Both the position numbers and the translations under genes were made by a program. Shown here piece by piece: positions 33,838 to 40,779 of a DNA stretch of 64,000 nt (the stretch's first letter is position 1; each line of letters begins with the position of its first letter). This stretch comes from Duganella sp. BJB480 (GTDB taxonomy: Bacteria > Pseudomonadota > Gammaproteobacteria > Burkholderiales > Burkholderiaceae_D), in assembly GCA_003416985.1 (NCBI GenBank), contig QVIN01000013.1, positions 1 through 64,000 of the forward strand. Direction: 5' to 3'. A model generated the notes under the pieces. It did not search any database and was not told the origin of the DNA. It saw nothing but the letters and a program-made list of their open reading frames with translations.

Positions 33838-33871
33838 CCCGTAAAGCGGCGCCCCACACCTTGGAGGAAGC

Positions 33872-35956
33872 ATGAAATCACTACATCCCACCGCGCCACC
33901 CACCCTGGCCAGCCGGCTCGGCTGGGCCGCGCTCGCCCTGTGCGGCGCCGCGGCGCTGGGCGTCGTCGCGCTCAAGCGCGGCGAGTCGATCAGCGCCATC
34001 TGGATCGTCATCGCCGCCGTCTGCGTCTACCTGATCGCCTACCGCTTCTACAGCCTGTTCATCGCCGACAAGGTGCTGGGCCTGGACGCGCGCCGCATGA
34101 CGCCGGCCAACAAGCTCAACGACGGCCTCGACCACGTGCCGACCAATAAGTACGTGCTGTTCGGCCACCACTTCGCCGCCATCGCCGGCGCCGGACCGCT
34201 GGTCGGCCCGGTGCTGGCCGCGCAGATGGGCTATCTGCCCGGCATGTTGTGGATCCTGGCCGGCGTGGTGTTCGCCGGCGCGGTGCAGGACTTCATCGTG
34301 CTGTTCATTTCCATGCGCCGCGACGGCCGCTCGCTAGGCGACCTGATCAAATCGGAGCTGGGCCAAATCCCCGGCATGATCGCGCTGCTGGGCACCTTCA
34401 TGATCATGGTCATCATCCTGGCGGTGCTGGCGCTGATCGTCGTGAAGGCCTTGACCGGCTCGCCGTGGGGCAGCTTCACCGTCATGGCCACCATCCCCAT
34501 CGCCTTGTTCATGGGCGTGTACACCCGCTACATCCGCGTCGGCCGCATCGGCGAGGTGTCGGTGATCGGCTTCATCCTCTTGATGGCGGCCATCTTCGGC
34601 GGCCAGATGGTGCAGGAAAACCCGGCGCTGGCGCCGATGTTCACCTTCACCGGCACCGAGCTGACCTGGATGCTGATCGGCTACGGCTTCGTCGCCTCGG
34701 TGCTGCCGGTGTGGCTGCTGCTGGCCCCGCGCGACTACCTGTCGACCTTCCTCAAGATCGGCACCATCGTCGGCCTGGCGCTGGGCATCGTGGTGGTCGC
34801 CCCCTACCTGAAGATGCCGTCCATGACCAAGTTCATCGACGGCACCGGTCCAGTCTGGGCCGGCTCGCTGTTCCCCTTCCTGTTCATCACCATCGCCTGC
34901 GGCGCCGTGTCCGGCTTCCACGCGCTGATCTCGTCGGGCACCACGCCCAAGATGATCGAGAATGAAACCCACGCCCGCTTCATCGGCTACGGCGCGATGC
35001 TGATGGAATCGTTCGTCGCCATCATGGCGCTGGTGGCCGCCTCGACCATCGAGCCGGGCGTCTACTTCGCCATGAACAGCCCGGCCGCGCTGCTGGGCAC
35101 CACGGCCGAGTCCGCCGCACACGCGGTCTCGCAGATGGGCTTCTACATCACGCCGGAGATGCTGACCCAGACCGCCAAGGATGTCGGCGAGGCCAGCATC
35201 ATCTCGCGCGCCGGCGGCGCGCCGACCCTGGCCGTGGGCATGGCGCAGATCCTGTCGGGCGTCATCGGCGGCAAGGTCATGATGGCCTTCTGGTACCACT
35301 TCGCCATCCTGTTCGAGGCGCTGTTCATCCTGACGGCGGTCGACGCCGGCACCCGCGCCGGCCGCTTCATGCTGCAGGACCTGCTCGGCGCCTTCGTGCC
35401 GGCCATGAAGCAGACCGAGAACGTGTACGCCAACCTGACCGCCACCGGCCTGTGCGTGGCGGCCTGGGGCTACTTCCTGTACCAGGGCGTGGTCGATCCG
35501 CTGGGCGGCATCAACACGCTGTGGCCGCTGTTCGGCATCGCCAACCAGATGCTGGCCGCGATCGCGCTGATCCTCGGCACCTGCGTGCTGTTCAAGATGA
35601 AGCGCGCCAAGTACGCCTGGGTGACCATGGTGCCGACCGCGTGGCTGCTGATCTGCACGCTGACCGCCGGCTTCCAGAAGATCTTCGACGCCAATCCCAA
35701 GGTCGGCTTCCTGGCCCACGCCGCCAAGTACCAGGCCGCCTACGCGGATGGCAAGCTGCTGGCGCCGGCCAAGTCGGTGGCGCAGATGCAGCAGGTGATC
35801 TTCAACGATTACCTGGACGCCTCGCTGGCCGGCTTCTTCGTCATCGTCGTGCTCAGCGTGCTGGTGTTCGGCATCCGCACGGTGATGGTGGCGCGCGCCT
35901 CGGCCAAGCCGACCGCGCAGGAAAGCCCGATGGTCCTGATGCCGTCGGTGCAGTGA
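33872..35956 (+). CDS. cstA: Carbon starvation protein CstA, pyruvate transporter
   Basis: The 694-residue protein has about 16-18 membrane segments and the CstA signatures: YRFYSLFIADKVLGLD, FGHHFAAIAGAGPLVGPVLAAQMGYLPG in pieces, SGFHALISSGTTPKM and DAGTRAGRFMLQDLLG. CstA-family proteins take up pyruvate with protons and also help peptide use under starvation. The ATG follows a GGAGGA site. A small DUF466 gene overlaps its stop by one base, as in E. coli cstA-ybdD/btsT-yjiX. The Cache kinase/regulator pair is divergent. Confidence 0.95.
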   Translation: MKSLHPTAPPTLASRLGWAALALCGAAALGVVALKRGESISAIWIVIAAVCVYLIAYRFYSLFIADKVLGLDARRMTPANKLNDGLDHVPTNKYVLFGHHFAAIAGAGPLVGPVLAAQMGYLPGMLWILAGVVFAGAVQDFIVLFISMRRDGRSLGDLIKSELGQIPGMIALLGTFMIMVIILAVLALIVVKALTGSPWGSFTVMATIPIALFMGVYTRYIRVGRIGEVSVIGFILLMAAIFGGQMVQENPALAPMFTFTGTELTWMLIGYGFVASVLPVWLLLAPRDYLSTFLKIGTIVGLALGIVVVAPYLKMPSMTKFIDGTGPVWAGSLFPFLFITIACGAVSGFHALISSGTTPKMIENETHARFIGYGAMLMESFVAIMALVAASTIEPGVYFAMNSPAALLGTTAESAAHAVSQMGFYITPEMLTQTAKDVGEASIISRAGGAPTLAVGMAQILSGVIGGKVMMAFWYHFAILFEALFILTAVDAGTRAGRFMLQDLLGAFVPAMKQTENVYANLTATGLCVAAWGYFLYQGVVDPLGGINTLWPLFGIANQMLAAIALILGTCVLFKMKRAKYAWVTMVPTAWLLICTLTAGFQKIFDANPKVGFLAHAAKYQAAYADGKLLAPAKSVAQMQQVIFNDYLDASLAGFFVIVVLSVLVFGIRTVMVARASAKPTAQESPMVLMPSVQ

Positions 35957-36156
35957 TGCTGGGCGAGATCGCCAAGGCCGGCCGCTATCTCGGGCAAAGC
36001 ATGCGCCTGATGATGGGCCTGCCCGAGTACGACACCTACGTCTCGCACCGGGAAGCCACCCATCCGGGCGAGCCGATGATGAGCTACGAGGAGTTCTTCC
36101 GCGAGCGCCAGGAGGCCCGCTACGGCGGCGCGGGCAAGCGCGGCGGTTGCTGCTGA
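35956..36156 (+). CDS. YbdD/YjiX family small protein (DUF466)
   Basis: A 66-residue protein whose ATG shares its A with the cstA TGA (TGATG), so translation is coupled. It has the family pattern: a helical N-terminus, then GLPEYDTYVSHREATHPGEPMMSYEEFFRERQEARYGG in pieces, ending in two cysteines. Members are always next to CstA/BtsT pyruvate transporters and appear needed for their function; the mechanism is not known. Confidence 0.92.
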   Translation: MLGEIAKAGRYLGQSMRLMMGLPEYDTYVSHREATHPGEPMMSYEEFFRERQEARYGGAGKRGGCC

Positions 36157-36160
36157 TGAA

Positions 36161-36192
36161 AGGCCGGTTCCAACGAACCGGCTTTTCTTTAT
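36161..36192 (+). terminator. Terminator of the cstA operon
   Basis: GCCGGTTC-CAAC-GAACCGGC (36163-36182) is followed by TTTTCTTTATTTT, 6 bases after the DUF466 stop. Confidence 0.88.
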
Positions 36193-36268
36193 TTTGGCGG
36201 GGAACTTCCCCACCGCCCCCCGTGTCTAACTCCGCTGAGCCGCGTTGCCGGCCATTTCCGGGAGACAC

Positions 36269-37135
36269 ATGTCGCAACCTTTCTCATACCAACAGGCGTT
36301 CGCGCGCAACATCGGCTGGCTGACGCCGGCGGAACAAACGGTGCTGCGCGGCAAGCGCATCGCCATTGCCGGCATGGGCGGCGTCGGCGGCGTACACCTG
36401 CTCACGCTGGCGCGGCTGGGCGTGGGCGCCTTCCACATCGCCGATTTCGACACCTTCGACATCGCCAATTTCAACCGCCAGGTGGGCGCCGCCATGTCCA
36501 CGCTGGGCCTGCCCAAGGTCGAGGTGCTGGCCGGGATGGCGCGCGACATCAACCCGGAACTGCGGCTGGCCACCTTCCCCGGCGGCGTCAACCGCGACAA
36601 CCTCGCCAGCTTCTTCGAAGGCGTGGACCTGTACGTGGACGGCCTGGACTTCTTCGCCTTCGGCGCGCGCCAGGCCACGTTTGCCGCCTGCGCGCGGCTG
36701 GGCATTCCGGCCATCACGGCGGCGCCGCTGGGCATGGGCACGGCGGTGCTGAACTTCCTGCCGGGGCACATGACGTTCGAGGAATACTTCGGCTGGGGCG
36801 ACCTGCCGGACGAGGAAAAGGCGCTGCGCTTCCTGGTCGGCCTGGCGCCGGCCGGGCTGCACGCCGGCTACCTGGTCGATCCGTCCAGCATCAACCTCAG
36901 GGAGCAGCGCGGCCCGTCCACCATCATGGGTTGCCAGCTGTGCGCCGGCGCCGCCGCCACCGAGGCGCTGAAGATCCTGCTGAACCGGGGCCCGGTCGAC
37001 GCCGCGCCGCGCGGCTACCATTTCGATGCCTATCGTAACAAACTGGTCCGCACCTGGCGCCCGGGCGGCCACCGCCACCCGCTCCAGCGGCTGACCATGA
37101 TGCTGGTCAAGCGCCGGCGCGGAGATCAATCATGA
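36269..37135 (+). CDS. E1-like ThiF-family adenylyltransferase
   Basis: The 288-residue protein has the E1/ThiF nucleotide site GMGGVG at 35-40, DFDTFDIANFNRQ at 59-71 and the catalytic aspartate in VDGLDFF (about D124/D128). Only one Cys-x2-Cys pair is visible (C222, C225), whereas MoeB/ThiF have two to hold zinc. It overlaps the next gene by four bases (ATGA). In Mycobacterium MoeY an E1-like domain and a nitroreductase-like domain are fused in one protein; here they are two coupled genes. It probably activates a carboxylate as the adenylate; the substrate is unknown. The ATG at 36269 has GGGAGA upstream. Confidence 0.85.
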   Translation: MSQPFSYQQAFARNIGWLTPAEQTVLRGKRIAIAGMGGVGGVHLLTLARLGVGAFHIADFDTFDIANFNRQVGAAMSTLGLPKVEVLAGMARDINPELRLATFPGGVNRDNLASFFEGVDLYVDGLDFFAFGARQATFAACARLGIPAITAAPLGMGTAVLNFLPGHMTFEEYFGWGDLPDEEKALRFLVGLAPAGLHAGYLVDPSSINLREQRGPSTIMGCQLCAGAAATEALKILLNRGPVDAAPRGYHFDAYRNKLVRTWRPGGHRHPLQRLTMMLVKRRRGDQS

Positions 37136-38232
37136 GCAAGATGGAGCAACACCTCGACGCCACGCTGGAACAGATCCTGGAGCTGGCGCGCTGGGCGCCC
37201 AGCGGCGACAACACCCAGCCGTGGCGCTTTGAAATCCTCGACGCCCGCCGCCTGATCGTGCACGGCCACGACACGCGCGACCACTGCGTCTACGACCTCG
37301 ACGGCCATCCCAGCCAGATGTCGATCGGCGCGCTGCTGGAGACCATGGCGATCGCCGCCAGCGCCCACCAGCTGGAGATGCAGGTCACCCGCCACGGCGA
37401 GGCGCCCGAGAGCCGCCCCACCCTCACCGTCGAGTTCACGCCGGCGCCGCTGCTGGAGCCCGACCCGCTGGCCGACGCCATCCTGCCGCGCAGCGTGCAG
37501 CGGCGCGCGCTGAGCCGGCGCCCGCTGACGCCGGCCGAGCGCTCGGCGCTGGAGGCGGCGCTGCCGCCGGGCTACGGCGTGCACTGGCTGGAGGGCGGCC
37601 GGCGGCGCGCGGCGGCGCGGCTGATGTTCCGCAACGCCAAGCTGCGCCTGACGATGCCGGAGGCATGGCAGGTGCACAAGTCGGTGATCGAATGGAACGC
37701 CCGCTACAGCGACGACCGCATCCCCGACCAGGCGCTGGGCGTGGACGCCGCCACCGCCAAACTGATGCGCTGGATCATGCAGCGCTGGCAGCGCGTGGAG
37801 TTCTTCAACACCTGGCTGGCCGGCACGCTGGCGCCGCGCCTGCAAATGGACCTGATCCCCGGCCTGGCCTGCGCCGCCCACTTCGTGCTGACCGCGCCGC
37901 GCCGGCCCCAGCGCGTCGACGACTACCTCGACGCCGGCCGCGCCATGCAGCGCTTCTGGCTGACCGCCACCGCCCAGGGTCTGCAGCTGCAGCCGGAGAT
38001 GACGCCGCTGATCTTCGCCCGCTATGTGCGCGAGGACCGGGTGTTTTCCGGCACGCCGGGCATGCAGCAGCGGGCCGAGGCGCTGTCGCGCCAGGGCGCG
38101 GCGCTGACCGGGTCGGCGGTGTGGGAGACCGCGGTGTGCATGGGCCGCATCGGCGCCGGCAAGCCGGCCACGGCGCGCTCGCTGCGGCGGCCGCTGCGCG
38201 ACTTGCTGGTCGGCCCGACGGGCAGGCGCTGA
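37132..38232 (+). CDS. Nitroreductase-like flavoprotein, partner of ThiF protein
   Basis: The 366-residue protein shows a nitroreductase-family N-terminus (ELARWAPSGDNTQPWRFEIL, the FMN-binding start) and a second family block (DDYLDAGRAMQRFWLTATAQGLQLQPEMTPL). It is longer than simple nitroreductases. It is translationally coupled to the ThiF gene (4-base overlap) and resembles the C-terminal part of MoeY. Members of this family reduce or dehydrogenate substrates with FMN; the pair may make a modified amide or heterocycle, but this is inference. Confidence 0.8.
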   Translation: MSKMEQHLDATLEQILELARWAPSGDNTQPWRFEILDARRLIVHGHDTRDHCVYDLDGHPSQMSIGALLETMAIAASAHQLEMQVTRHGEAPESRPTLTVEFTPAPLLEPDPLADAILPRSVQRRALSRRPLTPAERSALEAALPPGYGVHWLEGGRRRAAARLMFRNAKLRLTMPEAWQVHKSVIEWNARYSDDRIPDQALGVDAATAKLMRWIMQRWQRVEFFNTWLAGTLAPRLQMDLIPGLACAAHFVLTAPRRPQRVDDYLDAGRAMQRFWLTATAQGLQLQPEMTPLIFARYVREDRVFSGTPGMQQRAEALSRQGAALTGSAVWETAVCMGRIGAGKPATARSLRRPLRDLLVGPTGRR

Positions 38233-38394
38233 GGCGCGCTCCACTGACGGCGTTCTTTACAGTGGCGCGCCGCGCCGGCCGCGCGCCGCGTCCAAGCCCT
38301 TGATTTTGCGCGGGTCGTCCTCGCTGGCAGGGCTTTTGCTCGGGGTTTGCGGATGGCGCCGATTCCGGCGCCGCCATCGAGCCAGGGGGCACAC

Positions 38395-39366
38395 ATGAAC
38401 ATCATCACACCGGCCATGGCCGCCGCCACGATCGCCGCCGCGCTGGCGGGGCCGGGCGCGGCCTACGCCGGACCGGCGGTCGGACTGGACCCGACCGGCA
38501 GCGGCGTCTACACCAGCTACGCCGACCTGTGGACCAACGCCAGCAACACCGCGCTGGCCACCGGCTTCATTCCCGGCGTGACGGTCGGCTCCGCCACACC
38601 GCTGGCGGCCGACAACGCCCCCTACCTCAGCGAGCTGCGCTCGCAGATGGTGATCAAGAGCATGTCCAGCGGCGCGGCCGACGTCACGCCAAGCGGCCTG
38701 AACAGTGGCTTCGAATTGAGCGCCGTGGTGCGTTTCCAGGAACTGGTCGACCGCGAGACCGCCACCACCGCCCACTTCGCGCTGCCGGACAGCCAGTCGG
38801 CCGAGATGGACGTCGATCCGCTGCATGCCGGCGTGCAGAACATCGCCTTCTTCTTCGACCGCTACGGACCGGGCGAGACCAGCAAGGCGGTGCCCGGCGA
38901 CGGACCCGGCACGGTGCGCTGCTACGGCGCCGGCCCGACCTCGGCCGGCTGCGGCGGCGCGGACGACCCCGACGGCGACGGCCTGCTGATCATGTCCGGC
39001 CACCTGGTCTACAACGAAGGCAGCTTCGTCAACGGCCCCTACGGCGCCAGCGGCTCGTTCGACATCCGCTTCATGATCGACTACGCGGACGCCAACTACC
39101 TGGACATCGTCAGCGGCGCGGTGCTGCAGGACCAGCTCACCGGCGCGGCCAGCATTCCCGCCGCCTACGCGCCGGCCACCATGTGGGATGGCGCCGTGCC
39201 CAACTATGTGCCGATGATGCGCTTCGACGGCACACGCTCGTTCGCCGTGGCGCCCGTACCCGAACCGGCCACGCTGGCCCTGCTCGGCGTGGGCTGCGCC
39301 GGCCTGGCCTTATCCAGCCGTTGCCGCCGCAGCAGCCGTTGCAGCTGCAGCCAGGCACCAGCGTGA
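38395..39366 (+). CDS. PEP-CTERM surface protein
   Basis: The 323-residue protein has a signal peptide (about 1-25, GAAYA), a beta-rich body with acidic Asp/Gly patches (about 188-200, DDPDGDGL, possibly calcium-binding), and a C-terminal sorting signal starting VPEPATLALLGVGCAGLALSS at about 290. The tail after the hydrophobic helix is unusually long and Cys/Arg/Ser-rich (RCRRSSRCSCSQAPA). A GGGGG ribosome site precedes the ATG. Exosortase would process it; none is nearby. Confidence 0.85.
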   Translation: MNIITPAMAAATIAAALAGPGAAYAGPAVGLDPTGSGVYTSYADLWTNASNTALATGFIPGVTVGSATPLAADNAPYLSELRSQMVIKSMSSGAADVTPSGLNSGFELSAVVRFQELVDRETATTAHFALPDSQSAEMDVDPLHAGVQNIAFFFDRYGPGETSKAVPGDGPGTVRCYGAGPTSAGCGGADDPDGDGLLIMSGHLVYNEGSFVNGPYGASGSFDIRFMIDYADANYLDIVSGAVLQDQLTGAASIPAAYAPATMWDGAVPNYVPMMRFDGTRSFAVAPVPEPATLALLGVGCAGLALSSRCRRSSRCSCSQAPA

Positions 39367-39393
39367 ATCCCGGCGCGCCGGCGGCCCGTCGGT

Positions 39394-40605
39394 TCAGCCC
39401 TGGCCGGCGGCCGCGCGTTGCACCGCAGCCTCGAAGCGCTGCGCCATGTCGTAACGCTGGAACAGCTGCGCCACCTGCACCGCCGCCCCGCGCGCGGCCG
39501 GACGCTCCAGCAGGTCCAGCACGGCGCGGCGCACGCCGTCCTCGTTCAAGCGGTCCGACCTGAGCAGCGTGCCGGCGCCCATCGCCGCCACCGCGCGCAT
39601 GTTCAGGTACTGGTCCAGGTTGCCCGCTATCCCCAGCACCGGCACGCCGGCCGCCAGCGCCTGCTGGCTGGTGGGGCTGCCGCCGTTGCAGACCACCAGC
39701 TGCGCGCGCCGCGCGGCCTCCTCGCCCGGCAGGTAGGCCGCCACGTGGGCGTTGTCCGGCGGCTCGCCCGGATCGGCCTGGCCGGCGGTGGCGGCCATCA
39801 CCCGCAGCGGCAACGGCGCCAGCGCCTGCAGGATGCGCGGCAGCAGCGCGCCCTGCCCCGAGCTGCCCAGCGTGACATACACCAGCGGCCGGTCCGCCGG
39901 CAGCGCATCCCACCAGCCGGGCGGCTCGGTGGGCGGCGACCAGGTCACCGGCCCCAGGTAGGAATGGTTGGCCGGCAAGCCGACCGCCGGGAACATTTCG
40001 GGAATGTCGGGATACAGCACGTAGTCGGCGTCGGCATACACGCCGCGCAGGTCGTAGCCCAGCGACGGCAGGCGGTAGGCGCGCCGCACGCGGTTCAGCG
40101 GCAGGCTGTGCAGCGCGAACGCCAGCGGCCGCACCAGGCGGAACAGCCGGTCCGCCAGCGCGATCGGCAAGGCCCGCGCCAGTCCGATGGCCGGCACCGT
40201 GTAGCGCTGCGGCACGTAGGGACTCCAGTAGGCGTTGATCAGGCCGACGTACGGCACCTGCGCCACGCGTGCGCTGACCGACAGCGACAAGCGGAAATCG
40301 CCCACCACCACGTCCGGCCGCACCGCCTGCAGCAGGCGCAGATCGTCATGCACATAATTGTGCAGCGTGGCGGCGTCGTACACCGGCTTGCCCGCCGCCA
40401 GCGCCGCCAGGAAACGCGCGCTGGAAATGCTGCCCAGCGGCCAGGTACTGAACCGGCTGCCCTGCAAAAAGGCCCCGTAGCCGGGCGCACAGGCGAAATG
40501 CACCTCGTAGCGCTGCGGCGACAACGTGCGCGCCAGCGCCAGCGGCCGGCCGACATGCGCCAGCGTCACCGCCTCGGCCACGAAGAGGATTTTTTTGCGT
40601 TCCAT
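39394..40605 (-). CDS. Glycosyltransferase, MGT/UGT-like (GT1)
   Basis: The 403-residue protein has the GT-B two-lobe layout. The N-terminal acceptor lobe begins KKILFVAEAVTLAHVGRPLALA. The C-terminal donor lobe has VYVTLGSSGQGALLPRIL, VAAYLPGEEAARRAQLVVCNGGSPTSQQALAAGVPVLGI in pieces and a final NLDQYLN. This matches macrolide/flavonoid-type and rhamnosyl transferases that use nucleotide sugars. It lacks the classic HGG triplet (CNGGSPT instead). Convergent with the PEP-CTERM gene and divergent from the hybrid kinase; a single-gene unit. Confidence 0.85.
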   Translation of the reverse strand: MERKKILFVAEAVTLAHVGRPLALARTLSPQRYEVHFACAPGYGAFLQGSRFSTWPLGSISSARFLAALAAGKPVYDAATLHNYVHDDLRLLQAVRPDVVVGDFRLSLSVSARVAQVPYVGLINAYWSPYVPQRYTVPAIGLARALPIALADRLFRLVRPLAFALHSLPLNRVRRAYRLPSLGYDLRGVYADADYVLYPDIPEMFPAVGLPANHSYLGPVTWSPPTEPPGWWDALPADRPLVYVTLGSSGQGALLPRILQALAPLPLRVMAATAGQADPGEPPDNAHVAAYLPGEEAARRAQLVVCNGGSPTSQQALAAGVPVLGIAGNLDQYLNMRAVAAMGAGTLLRSDRLNEDGVRRAVLDLLERPAARGAAVQVAQLFQRYDMAQRFEAAVQRAAAGQG

Positions 40606-40779
40606 CGCGCCAGCTTGCGCCCCGGTCCACGGCGTTGTTTGAGCCGGCGCAAAGGTGCGGGGATTAGACGCACATCAAGAACGGCCGGGACCGAACGCTA
40701 TATTTTTCCTATTGGCACTTATTGACCAGCTTGCCGCGCCGACGATTTCGGCGTCCACCGTTTGCTACCGCCTACAGCG

